Positions 1 through 5,901 are shown, counted from the first letter of the stretch. The stretch is 7,051 nt of DNA from Pontimonas sp. (GCA_021741925.1 JAIOWW010000059.1:1-7051), one strand, 5' to 3'. Made by a program: numbers and translations. Notes: a model not told the origin generated them from the sequence alone.

Positions 1-327
1 GATCACTACCTGAGGAACGATGAGGACGCTTTCCTGGGAGGAGTTATCGCTGAAGGTGAAGGTGCCAAAACACACCAGGCCGGAGCCTGGGACTATGACG
101 GCGTCATCGATGGTGGCGCCCTCGACCAGCTCTTTCCACGCTGCACTGGCGTCCACAAAACGATTCGGGCCCCGGAAGGTCAGGCGCAGTGCTTGGCCTA
201 AGCCCACAAACCCTTGGCCCAGACGTTGGAACGTCAGGGGGTTCTCTGCGCTCACCCATTCGGTGAGGGCACCCTCATGACTCATGGCGCGGGTGCGCAC
301 GGAGAGAGAGGTTGTCGTTGTGGCCAC
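1..327 (-). CDS. menF: Isochorismate synthase, N-terminal part (runs off the window)
   Basis: Converts chorismate to isochorismate, the entry step of menaquinone synthesis, in the cytosol. Only the first 109 codons are present, and the frame is open to base 1. The translation contains SVRTRA near residue 9, FVGLGQALRL at about 40-49 and VPGSGLVCFGTFTF at 79-92, matching from memory the N-terminal half of actinobacterial chorismate-binding isochorismate synthases. The catalytic chorismate-binding domain lies outside the window. The chosen start is GTG at 327. A second in-frame GTG two codons upstream (333) is equally possible, because the in-frame TAG sits just beyond it; an ATG at 285 would cut off the SVRTR segment. 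No clear ribosome binding site is seen. The gene diverges from menG, which supports a menaquinone rather than a siderophore role. Related MenF, EntC and anthranilate synthase proteins share the fold, so identity rests on the N-terminal match plus context. Confidence 0.85.
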   Translation of the reverse strand, partial: MATTTTSLSVRTRAMSHEGALTEWVSAENPLTFQRLGQGFVGLGQALRLTFRGPNRFVDASAAWKELVEGATIDDAVIVPGSGLVCFGTFTFSDNSSQESVLIVPQVVI

Positions 328-415
328 GAGCACAGGCTAGTACGGGTCCTTGAGGACATGCCTGGAGAGAAATACTCCCGGCTTTTCGTCACTTTCGCCC
401 AGTACTCTAGAGACT
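328..415. promoter_or_regulatory. Divergent menF/menG intergenic promoter region
   Basis: This 88-bp gap must hold the promoters for both menaquinone transcription units. On the + strand TACTCT (403-408) fits the actinobacterial TAnnnT -10 pattern. It would place the transcription start at about 415-416, on the menG GTG itself, suggesting a leaderless mRNA. No convincing -35 hexamer is seen at 16-18 bp. On the - strand a weak TACTAG (342-337) is similarly placed relative to the menF GTG. A short dyad, GTCCT-TG-AGGAC (346-357), is the only symmetric element; it could be an operator half-site pair or chance. Confidence 0.45.
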
Positions 416-1216
416 GTGACCACGGCCGACTTGAGCAAAAAGCCAGACGAAGTAGCTGGCATGTTCGACGAGGTCGCCAAAGGCTATGACCGCACCAACG
501 CCCTACTCTCTGGCGGAAACTCGGTGCTGTGGCGGATTGCCACGGTGAAAGCCCTGGATCTGAAGCCTGGCGAGCGAGTTCTGGACGTTGCTGCTGGCAC
601 CGGAACATCCTCCAAAGCTCTCCACAAAACGGGGGCAACGGTCGTTGCCCTCGATTTTTCCCCCGGAATGGTCGCCGAGGGTCGTAAACGCCACCCCGAC
701 ATTGAATTTGTGGAGGGTGATGCGGAAGAACTGCCGTTCCCCTCGGCCAGTTTTGACGCTGTCACCATCAGTTTTGGGTTGCGAAACGTCAACCAACCCC
801 AGGTCGCAATTGGCGAGATGTATCGGGTGCTGAAGCCCGGTGGTCGCATTGTCATTTGTGAGTTCTCTCACCCGGCTGCACCCATTGTTCGAGCGGGCTA
901 CCAGGGCTACATGAAATACGTGATGCCAGCGGTTACCGCGCTCTCCAGCAGCCACAAGGATGCCTACCGGTACCTGATGGACTCCATTAACGAGTGGCCG
1001 GAACAGAGAGTTCTCTCCCAATGGTTACGGGCTGCAGGTTTTACTCGGGTTGCATACCGTAACCTGACGGGAGGCATTGTGGCCTTGCACCGGGCGCGAA
1101 GCCCGGAAGACTCCAAAGTTCGTGAGTCGATCGGTAAGAGACGGAGCCGACCGGCATCACCCTCCACATCCTCGGTGTCTGTGCCCATCCAGGACATTTC
1201 ACCTCCCACCTCCTAA
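416..1216 (+). CDS. menG: Demethylmenaquinone methyltransferase (UbiE/MenG/COQ5 family)
   Basis: SAM-dependent C-methyltransferase that performs the last step of menaquinone synthesis, methylating demethylmenaquinone at the membrane surface. The product has 266 residues from GTG at 416. UbiE signature 1 is YDRTNALLSGGNSVLWR (24-40), SAM motif I is VLDVAAGTGTSS (55-66), and signature 2 is RVLKPGGRIVICEFS (137-151). The conserved domain ends at GGIVALHR (219-226). The frame is open upstream to an ATG at 350, but those 22 residues look nothing like the family, whereas VTTADLSKKPDEV matches typical MenG N-termini, so GTG 416 is preferred. There is no strong Shine-Dalgarno, but a -10-like TACTCT lies 7 nt upstream. 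Oddity: about 35 residues rich in Ser, Pro, Arg and Lys follow the conserved end, whereas known relatives are about 230-240 residues. The prenyl synthase gene starts 10 nt after the stop. UbiE-type enzymes of ubiquinone synthesis are excluded by the actinobacterial context and menF neighbour. Confidence 0.93.
   Translation: MTTADLSKKPDEVAGMFDEVAKGYDRTNALLSGGNSVLWRIATVKALDLKPGERVLDVAAGTGTSSKALHKTGATVVALDFSPGMVAEGRKRHPDIEFVEGDAEELPFPSASFDAVTISFGLRNVNQPQVAIGEMYRVLKPGGRIVICEFSHPAAPIVRAGYQGYMKYVMPAVTALSSSHKDAYRYLMDSINEWPEQRVLSQWLRAAGFTRVAYRNLTGGIVALHRARSPEDSKVRESIGKRRSRPASPSTSSVSVPIQDISPPTS
1090..1106 (+). repeat. GC-rich hairpin at the end of the MenG conserved domain
   Basis: CCGGGC (1090-1095) and GCCCGG (1101-1106) form a perfect 6-bp stem around a GCGAA loop. 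It lies inside menG exactly where the conserved methyltransferase domain ends and the C-terminal tail begins. There is no T-run after it, so it does not look like an intrinsic terminator. It may be chance or an mRNA structure. Confidence 0.4.
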
Positions 1217-1220
1217 AGGA
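1215..1220 (+). promoter_or_regulatory. Ribosome binding site for the polyprenyl synthase
   Basis: AAAGGA overlaps the menG stop codon (1214-1216) and lies 6 nt before GTG 1227. It decides that start over longer in-frame extensions reaching back to 1077 inside menG, and it suggests translational coupling to menG. Confidence 0.75.
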
Positions 1221-1226
1221 CTTCCC

Positions 1227-2300
1227 GTGACTCCCACAACCCCCACAGCTTCTACGGACGCTGCGGGCAGAGGCGCAGCCTTCCTCACGGGAGGCTCGCT
1301 GTTGTTCGCCTCCAAAGAGGAGAAAGCGTTGGCGAAAGCTCTCGATGAGGGTTTGGAGCAGATTGAACAGGGTTTGGAGCGGGAGCTCAAGTTCTCCGAA
1401 GATATTGCTGATGCAGTGGCCAGATACCTTTTCTCAGCGGGCGGCAAAAGGGTTCGCCCTCTGCTGATGTTGCTCACCGCCCAGTGGGGTGAGGGCATCA
1501 ACGACAGAGTCATTCGTGCTGCGCAAGTGATTGAGCTCACTCACCTCGCCACGCTGTATCACGATGACGTCATGGACGAGGCTGCACAGCGTCGAGGTGT
1601 TCCTGCCGCTCAAACAGTGTGGGGAAACTCGGTCGCGATTCTTGCCGGGGACTTACTGTTCGCGAGGGCTGGCAGTCTCGTGGGGTCGATGGGTCAGCAG
1701 GCCATCACCCTCCAAGCCGCCACCTTTGAGCGGCTCTGTGTGGGGCAAATGCGGGAGACAGTGGGACCCAAGCCTGGCCAAGATCCCATCGCCCACTACC
1801 TGAACGTGCTCTCGGATAAGACAGGGTCTCTGATTGCTCTGGCGTCCGAGTTTGGTATCCGGATGTCCGGGGGACCTGAGAACCTTGTTCCTCAAGCCCG
1901 GAAGTTTGGCGAGAAGATCGGTGTTGCCTTCCAACTCGTCGACGACGTCATCGATCTCGCAGATCGCGACTCCGGAACTGGGAAGCCTCCCGGCACTGAT
2001 GTTCGCCGCGGTGTCACGACATTGCCCATGCTCTACTTGCAGGAGCTGGCCGATGGTGGGGACGAAGCGGCGCTGGCGCTGTTGTCGAAACTGGACAGAG
2101 GGACCCTCGGGAATGCAACCGAAGCAGAGTTCCAAGACTCCATTACCGAATTACGACAGCACGAGGTCACCGCTCGCACCATGGACACCGCTCGCGCGAT
2201 GGCCGATGAGGCCATCGCGGAACTCGACGGTGTTCCTGAGGGCATCGTGAAGGACGCCCTGACTCGCTTTGCTCACCAGGTTGTGAAGCGAAGCTACTAA
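1227..2300 (+). CDS. Long-chain trans-polyprenyl diphosphate synthase (menaquinone side chain)
   Basis: Condenses isopentenyl diphosphate units onto an allylic primer to build the polyprenyl tail attached to the menaquinone ring. The product is 357 residues from GTG 1227, chosen for the AAAGGA site 6 nt upstream. Family motifs in order: GGKRVRP (72-78), which binds the diphosphate of isopentenyl diphosphate; the first Asp-rich motif DDVMD (113-117); and the second DDVID (239-243), which bind Mg-diphosphate, followed by GKPPGTDVRRG. The residues 5 and 4 positions before the first motif are small (Ala108, Thr109), as in E. coli octaprenyl synthase IspB, rather than aromatic as in farnesyl synthases. 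This points to a long product, but the exact chain length cannot be read. The first ~25 residues are Thr/Ala/Gly-rich and probably disordered. It sits between menG and fprA; a homomeric heptaprenyl- to nonaprenyl-type enzyme is most likely. Confidence 0.93.
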   Translation: MTPTTPTASTDAAGRGAAFLTGGSLLFASKEEKALAKALDEGLEQIEQGLERELKFSEDIADAVARYLFSAGGKRVRPLLMLLTAQWGEGINDRVIRAAQVIELTHLATLYHDDVMDEAAQRRGVPAAQTVWGNSVAILAGDLLFARAGSLVGSMGQQAITLQAATFERLCVGQMRETVGPKPGQDPIAHYLNVLSDKTGSLIALASEFGIRMSGGPENLVPQARKFGEKIGVAFQLVDDVIDLADRDSGTGKPPGTDVRRGVTTLPMLYLQELADGGDEAALALLSKLDRGTLGNATEAEFQDSITELRQHEVTARTMDTARAMADEAIAELDGVPEGIVKDALTRFAHQVVKRSY

Positions 2301-2331
2301 ATTAGAGCTTCGGTGCTCACTTCGGACAGAC

Positions 2332-2336
2332 AAGGA
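2332..2336 (+). promoter_or_regulatory. Ribosome binding site for fprA
   Basis: AAGGA stands 5 nt before ATG 2342. The rest of the 41-bp gap (2301-2341) holds only a 4-bp GAGC/GCTC dyad with no T-run, so read-through from the prenyl synthase gene is likely. Confidence 0.7.
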
Positions 2337-2341
2337 TCTTT

Positions 2342-3694
2342 ATGTCGCGCTTGCGCTTAGCCATTGTGGGAGCAGGTCCCGCAGGAATCTATGCCGCCGA
2401 CATTTTGCTCAAACACGAGCGGTCATTTGATGTCTCCATTGACCTGTTTGAGCGCTTGCCAGCACCCTACGGACTTGTTCGTTACGGAGTTGCGCCTGAC
2501 CACCCCCGCATCAAAGGCATCATTACGGCCCTGCGTGAAGTGTTGGACACCGGGCAGATTCGCCTCTTTGGCAACGTGAACTATGGCACCGACATCACCC
2601 TGGAGGACCTGAAGAAGCACTACCACGCGGTGATTTTCTCCACTGGCGCTATCCAGGATGCAGATCTCACGATCCCCGGTATTGATCTTCCCGGAAGCTA
2701 TGGAGCAGCGGACTTCGTAAGTTGGTATGACGGTCATCCTGATGTGCCACGGACGTGGCCTTTGGAAGCTAAAGAGGTTGCCGTCATCGGCAACGGCAAC
2801 GTCGCTCTCGACGTTGCGAGGATGCTCGCTAAGCACCCCGACGACCTCCTGCCGACCGAGGTTCCCGACAATGTGTATGAGGTACTGAAGGCCTCGCCCG
2901 TGACCGATGTCCATGTTTTTGGGCGCAGGGGTCCCATGCAGGTGAAGTTCACCCCGTTGGAGCTTCGTGAGCTTGGCGAGATGAATGATGTGGACATGGT
3001 CGTCTATGAGGAGGACTTTGTCCTCGATGAGGCGGCCAAGAGCGCAATTGAGTCCAACAAACAAATCTTTGTGATCAACAAAACCTTCGATCAGTGGCGG
3101 GCTCGTGAAAAAGGCACTGCGTCCAGGCGCCTGCACCTGCACTTCTACGCGAAGCCACTGGAGGTTCTCGGCACCGACCGTGTTGAAGGGTTCCGATACG
3201 AGCGGACCGAAGCCGATGGTGCGGGCGGAGTCCGCGGAACGGGTGAAATCCGTGAGATTCCGATTCAGGCCGTCTACCGAGCCGTGGGCTACTTTGGCTC
3301 CCCACTGCCAGGAATCCCCTTCGATGACCGTCGAGGTGTTATTCCTAACCATGAGGGTCAAGTCTTGGATGACAACAACGGGATTATGCCCGGTGTGTAT
3401 GCCACAGGCTGGATCAAGCGAGGCCCCGTGGGCCTCATTGGTCACACCAAGAGTGATGCTATGGAAACCATCCAGCACCTGGTCAAAGACCAGGCATCCT
3501 GGTGGAGTCCGACTGAGCCGGATGAGCAGGGTGTGACGGACCTCCTAGACTCCAGAGGCGTCTCCTACACAAACCTGGACGGGTGGCACCGCCTCGATGA
3601 GGCGGAGCTTGCCCGAGGGGCAGAGCACGGTCGGGAGCGCATCAAGGTTGTCCCCCGTGAGGAGATGCTCGAGATCTCTCTCGGGTCCTCCTAG
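2342..3694 (+). CDS. fprA: Ferredoxin/adrenodoxin-type NADP(+) reductase (FprA family)
   Basis: FAD flavoprotein that moves electrons between NADPH and ferredoxin, in the same family as mitochondrial adrenodoxin reductase and M. tuberculosis FprA. The 450-residue length is usual. The N-terminal FAD-binding motif is GAGPAG (10-15), followed by the family hallmark APYGLVRYGVAPDHPRIK (41-58). The NADP-binding motif is VIGNGNVALDVAR (148-160), and GRRG (194-197) probably contacts the 2'-phosphate. The C-terminal FAD segment is GVYATGWIKRGPVGLIGHTKSDA (351 to 373). ATG 2342 is chosen for its AAGGA site and because it starts just before the Rossmann strand. It follows the prenyl synthase by 41 bp in the same direction and is probably in its operon. 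The electron acceptor is unknown; no ferredoxin gene is present in the window. The stop codon is 3 bp from that of the convergent cls. Confidence 0.95.
   Translation: MSRLRLAIVGAGPAGIYAADILLKHERSFDVSIDLFERLPAPYGLVRYGVAPDHPRIKGIITALREVLDTGQIRLFGNVNYGTDITLEDLKKHYHAVIFSTGAIQDADLTIPGIDLPGSYGAADFVSWYDGHPDVPRTWPLEAKEVAVIGNGNVALDVARMLAKHPDDLLPTEVPDNVYEVLKASPVTDVHVFGRRGPMQVKFTPLELRELGEMNDVDMVVYEEDFVLDEAAKSAIESNKQIFVINKTFDQWRAREKGTASRRLHLHFYAKPLEVLGTDRVEGFRYERTEADGAGGVRGTGEIREIPIQAVYRAVGYFGSPLPGIPFDDRRGVIPNHEGQVLDDNNGIMPGVYATGWIKRGPVGLIGHTKSDAMETIQHLVKDQASWWSPTEPDEQGVTDLLDSRGVSYTNLDGWHRLDEAELARGAEHGRERIKVVPREEMLEISLGSS
3659..3690. terminator. Imperfect hairpin at the fprA/cls convergent junction
   Basis: The inner stem CTCGAGA (3668-3674) pairs with TCTCGGG (3679-3685) around a TCTC loop, with one G-T wobble. 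The outer stem GAGGA (3659-3663) pairs with TCCTC (3686-3690). The only irregularity is a 4-nt bulge, GATG (3664-3667). It covers the last codons of fprA and lies just beyond the end of cls, so it could stop transcripts from either side. There is no T-run in either direction, so this would have to be a non-canonical terminator, a Rho-dependent region or chance. Confidence 0.35.
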
Positions 3695-3697
3695 CTC

Positions 3698-5173
3698 CTA
3701 CTGTACGGTTGCCGTCAGGCGAGCGAGCCCCTCGATGAAGCGCGCATGCCAGGCTCGTGCCCTCCAGGTGGCCAGCGTGAGCTCTGCGCTATTCGCCTTG
3801 TAGTCGGCATAGAGCGCATCCAGTTCGCTTACGACCACGGGGCTTGCCATCAGCACAGAGACCTCGAGGTTCAAACTGAAACTCCGCATGTCGATATTTG
3901 AGGAACCGATGACGCTGATCGCGTCATCGACGATGACGAACTTGGAATGCAAAATGGTCGGAGCTTTATAGAGCCAGATCTTCACCCCCGCTTCGAGGAG
4001 TTCGTCATAGTAGGAGCGCTGGGCATAGAACACCAGGGGTTGGTCGGCAATCTCGGACACCATCAGGTTCACATCCACCCCGCGCTCCGCAGCGGTCGTG
4101 ATGGCATAGCGCATGGACTCATCAGGGACGAAGTAGGGACTGGAGAGCACGAGTCGTTCTCTGGCGCCATACACCAGGGAGTTGAAGAGCCGAAGGTTGT
4201 TTTCTCCCTCGAACGCGGGTCCGCTCGGCACAACCTGTGCCCAGACGTTCTGGGACGAGGTGGTGGGCGCTTGGGGGGAGGGTGTGGTGAGGAGTTCGCC
4301 GGTCTCTTGGAACCAGTCCGAGACGAACAAGGCTCCGAGGCTATCCGCTAAGGGCCCTTCGACTTTCATCATGACGTCCAGCCACTCGAGACCCCTGGCT
4401 TTGTGTCTCGGGTTTCGATAGCTCGGTTCAATAATGTTTTGAGAGCCCGTGTAGGCGACACGGGAGTCAATGACCAAGAGTTTGCGGTGATTGCGAAGAT
4501 CAGGACGCTGGTACACACCCTTCCAGGGTTGAATGGGCAACATTGCCACATGAGACAGGGCTAGTCGATCCAGTTCAGCCCGTAGTTCCTGATAGCCGCG
4601 AATACGGGCGCTTGCGACCTGGTCGTAGAGAACCCTGACGGTCACACCTCGGTTTCCTGCTCGCTCCAAGGCCCCAAAGAAGTCTTTCGTGACGCTGTCG
4701 AAGCTCATGATGTAGAACTCAACATGGACGGTGCTGGTGGCCTCATCAATGGCCCGGGTCATCTCCTCCAGGGAACCCCGGTAGTCAGGGAGAAACGAGA
4801 CATCATTACCGGTCACCATGGGCATGGCCCCTAGGCGCTCATTCATGTAGACGGTTTGGGAGAGCCAGCGGGGGAACTCTGGTCGATTGAGAAGATTCTC
4901 CGGGGTGACGACAATTCCGTCTGAAAGGAGACTGGCTCTTGTGCGCAGGTGCTCGTTGATGGCGACCTGATTATCGCGTCGCTTTTTGGGTAACCGCCTG
5001 GACCCAAAAGCCACGAAGGCCAGGAAGCCAAAGTAGGGGATGAAGAAGATGGCCAGGAGCCAGGCCATCGCGGTTTGGGGTCTGCGGTTTCGGGGGACTA
5101 CAACGAGCGCGATGACGCGAAAAGCGATATCGATGACGAGCGCGATGGTGACCCAGAGGGCTCCAAGCTCCAT
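3698..5173 (-). CDS. cls: Cardiolipin synthase (phospholipase D superfamily)
   Basis: Membrane enzyme that makes cardiolipin, by the bacterial Cls reaction from two phosphatidylglycerols. The product is 491 residues, close to the usual ~480-500. Two N-terminal hydrophobic segments (about 4-26 and 35-57) are separated by a short basic loop, as in Cls. Two HxKxxxxD catalytic motifs are present, HRKLLVID (229-236) and HSKFVIVD (409-416), each followed by the typical G-S-x-N (GSQN 243-246; GSSN 423-426). ATG 5173 is chosen because it starts directly at the first membrane helix. Upstream there is only a weak GAGCGAG and no good ribosome binding site. It lies 21 bp downstream of yajQ and in the same frame, so translation may be coupled by reinitiation. 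Actinobacteria often make cardiolipin with a different, CDP-alcohol-phosphotransferase type of enzyme; this one is clearly the phospholipase D type. Confidence 0.94.
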   Translation of the reverse strand: MELGALWVTIALVIDIAFRVIALVVVPRNRRPQTAMAWLLAIFFIPYFGFLAFVAFGSRRLPKKRRDNQVAINEHLRTRASLLSDGIVVTPENLLNRPEFPRWLSQTVYMNERLGAMPMVTGNDVSFLPDYRGSLEEMTRAIDEATSTVHVEFYIMSFDSVTKDFFGALERAGNRGVTVRVLYDQVASARIRGYQELRAELDRLALSHVAMLPIQPWKGVYQRPDLRNHRKLLVIDSRVAYTGSQNIIEPSYRNPRHKARGLEWLDVMMKVEGPLADSLGALFVSDWFQETGELLTTPSPQAPTTSSQNVWAQVVPSGPAFEGENNLRLFNSLVYGARERLVLSSPYFVPDESMRYAITTAAERGVDVNLMVSEIADQPLVFYAQRSYYDELLEAGVKIWLYKAPTILHSKFVIVDDAISVIGSSNIDMRSFSLNLEVSVLMASPVVVSELDALYADYKANSAELTLATWRARAWHARFIEGLARLTATVQ

Positions 5174-5194
5174 CAGTGGCGCTCGCTCACAGCA

Positions 5195-5683
5195 TTAGCG
5201 GTAATTGACGAATTGAAGGTCAATGTCGAGATCTGCAGACTTCAACAACGCGATGGTTTCTTGCAGATCATCGCGGCTTTTTGAGCTCACCCGAATCTCA
5301 TCACCCTGGATGGTGGCCTTCACGGTCTTCGGGCCATCTTGGCGAATCAGTGCTGTGACCTTCTTGGCGTTCTCACCGGAGATTCCATCTTTGACGGCAG
5401 CATTCAGGCGATAGATTTTGCCGCTCAGCACCGGGTCACCCATCTCCAAGCTTTTGAGCGATATCCCGCGCTTGACAAGCTTCGACTGGAGGACATCGAG
5501 GACAGCTTTCACACGCTCTTCAGTGTTGGCCTCCATCACAATGCCGGACGCGTTCTTCTCCAACTTCGCGTCCACACCCTTGAAGTCATAGCGCTGGGTG
5601 AGCTCCTTATGGGCCTGGTTGATCGCGTTTTCCAGCTCCATCGGGTCCACTTTGCTCACAATGTCAAACGAAGAATCAGCCAT
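5195..5683 (-). CDS. yajQ: YajQ family nucleotide-binding protein (UPF0234)
   Basis: Small cytosolic protein of the YajQ family. Members bind nucleotides, and some proteobacterial ones bind cyclic di-GMP and act as transcriptional co-regulators; the role in actinobacteria is not established. The product is 162 residues, the normal family length. It begins MADSSFDIVSKVD and contains QRYDFKGVDA (33-42), both family hallmarks, and ends LQFVNYR. The open frame extends 44 codons further upstream, but that part does not resemble the family, so ATG 5683 is chosen. GGAG lies only 2 nt before the ATG, too close for a normal ribosome binding site. A -10-like TACCAT (5695-5690) would start transcription on the ATG itself, so a leaderless mRNA is likely. 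It heads a probable two-gene unit with cls. Confidence 0.94.
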   Translation of the reverse strand: MADSSFDIVSKVDPMELENAINQAHKELTQRYDFKGVDAKLEKNASGIVMEANTEERVKAVLDVLQSKLVKRGISLKSLEMGDPVLSGKIYRLNAAVKDGISGENAKKVTALIRQDGPKTVKATIQGDEIRVSSKSRDDLQETIALLKSADLDIDLQFVNYR

Positions 5684-5689
5684 TTCTCC

Positions 5690-5718
5690 ATGGTAACCAG
5701 AAAGACCACCCGGGTCAC
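5690..5718 (-). promoter_or_regulatory. Candidate promoter of yajQ (leaderless)
   Basis: On the minus strand, GTGACC (5718-5713, four of six to TTGACA) and TACCAT (5695-5690, four of six to TATAAT) are separated by exactly 17 bp. Six bases, GGAGAA, then separate the -10 from ATG 5683, so position +1 would be the A of the start codon. The -35 lies mostly inside the left arm of the 5714-5743 inverted repeat. Confidence 0.5.
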
Positions 5719-5743
5719 GGGTCTGCAACACCTGACCCGTGAC
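5714..5743. repeat. Perfect 10-10-10 inverted repeat in the yajQ/tRNA-Tyr intergenic region
   Basis: GTCACGGGTC (5714-5723), a 10-nt spacer (5724-5733) and GACCCGTGAC (5734-5743) form a perfect dyad. Read outward, each arm ends in GTGAC: towards yajQ this overlaps the candidate -35, and towards tRNA-Tyr it gives GTGACA (5739-5744). It could be an operator for a dimeric regulator acting on both sides, or an RNA hairpin in a leader. No T-run follows on either side, so a simple terminator is less likely. Confidence 0.55.
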
Positions 5744-5801
5744 AACGGGAGCGAGAAATACCGTTATCCTGGGATGCGCGCACCCGATTGGTGAATACAT
5801 T
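5739..5801 (+). promoter_or_regulatory. Region expected to hold the tRNA-Tyr/phosphatase promoter
   Basis: GTGACA (5739-5744) resembles a -35 (TTGACA). The best -10-like hexamers are TATCCT (5765-5770), at a rather long 20-bp spacing, and TACATT (5796-5801), well placed about 15 bp before the tRNA but without a matching -35. The promoter must lie in this gap, because yajQ runs the other way, but which hexamers are used cannot be settled by reading. Confidence 0.3.
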
Positions 5802-5815
5802 GGTCGGGAGCGCAT

Positions 5816-5897
5816 GGCGAGTTACCCAAGCGGCCAAAGGGATCTGACTGTAAATCAGCTGGCTCAGCCTTCGGGGGTTCGAATCCCTCACTCGCCA
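5816..5897 (+). tRNA. tRNA-Tyr, anticodon GTA
   Basis: The full cloverleaf can be drawn. The acceptor stem GGCGAGT (5816-5822) pairs perfectly with ACTCGCC (5890-5896), with discriminator A5897. The D arm has CCC and GGG stems. The anticodon loop is CTGTAAA, with GTA at 5850-5852, reading UAC and UAU. A long variable arm has a GGC/GCC stem (5861-5869), as expected of class II bacterial tRNA-Tyr. The T stem is GGGGG/CCCTC around TTCGAAT (5878-5884). Oddity: the outermost anticodon-stem pair is a T-C mismatch (5843/5859). The CCA end is not encoded; the genome reads CCG after the discriminator, so CCA must be added after trimming. The downstream protein gene begins 4 nt past the mature end, so this tRNA is almost certainly made as part of a tRNA-mRNA transcript. 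Confidence 0.96.
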
Positions 5898-5901
5898 CCG
5901 C

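Noticed and set aside
346..357. GTCCT-TG-AGGAC dyad considered as an operator between menF and menG
   Set aside because: Five pairs with a 2-nt centre is easily produced by chance in a window of this size, so it was mentioned only within the promoter region.
20..489. Overlapping + strand frames of 86 and 91 codons near the left edge
   Set aside because: They lie opposite the menF coding frame and across the promoter gap, with no protein-family features. The minus-strand menF reading explains the region.
503..1021. 172-codon open frame on the minus strand
   Set aside because: Antisense to the most conserved part of menG, with no recognisable motifs.
1653..2135. 160-codon open frame on the minus strand
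   Set aside because: Antisense to the polyprenyl synthase active-site region, with no family resemblance.
2309..2322. GAGC-TTCGGT-GCTC dyad between the prenyl synthase gene and fprA, considered as a terminator
   Set aside because: Only four pairs and no T-run; too weak to call.
2423..3478. 351-codon open frame on the minus strand
   Set aside because: It lies wholly inside fprA, whose FAD and NADP motifs are intact. The antisense translation shows no recognisable family or domain and has unusual composition; it is a by-product of high-GC codon use.
5787..5804. ATTGGT repeated at 5787-5792 and 5799-5804 just before tRNA-Tyr
   Set aside because: Two 6-bp copies are within chance expectation and do not align with a plausible promoter pair.
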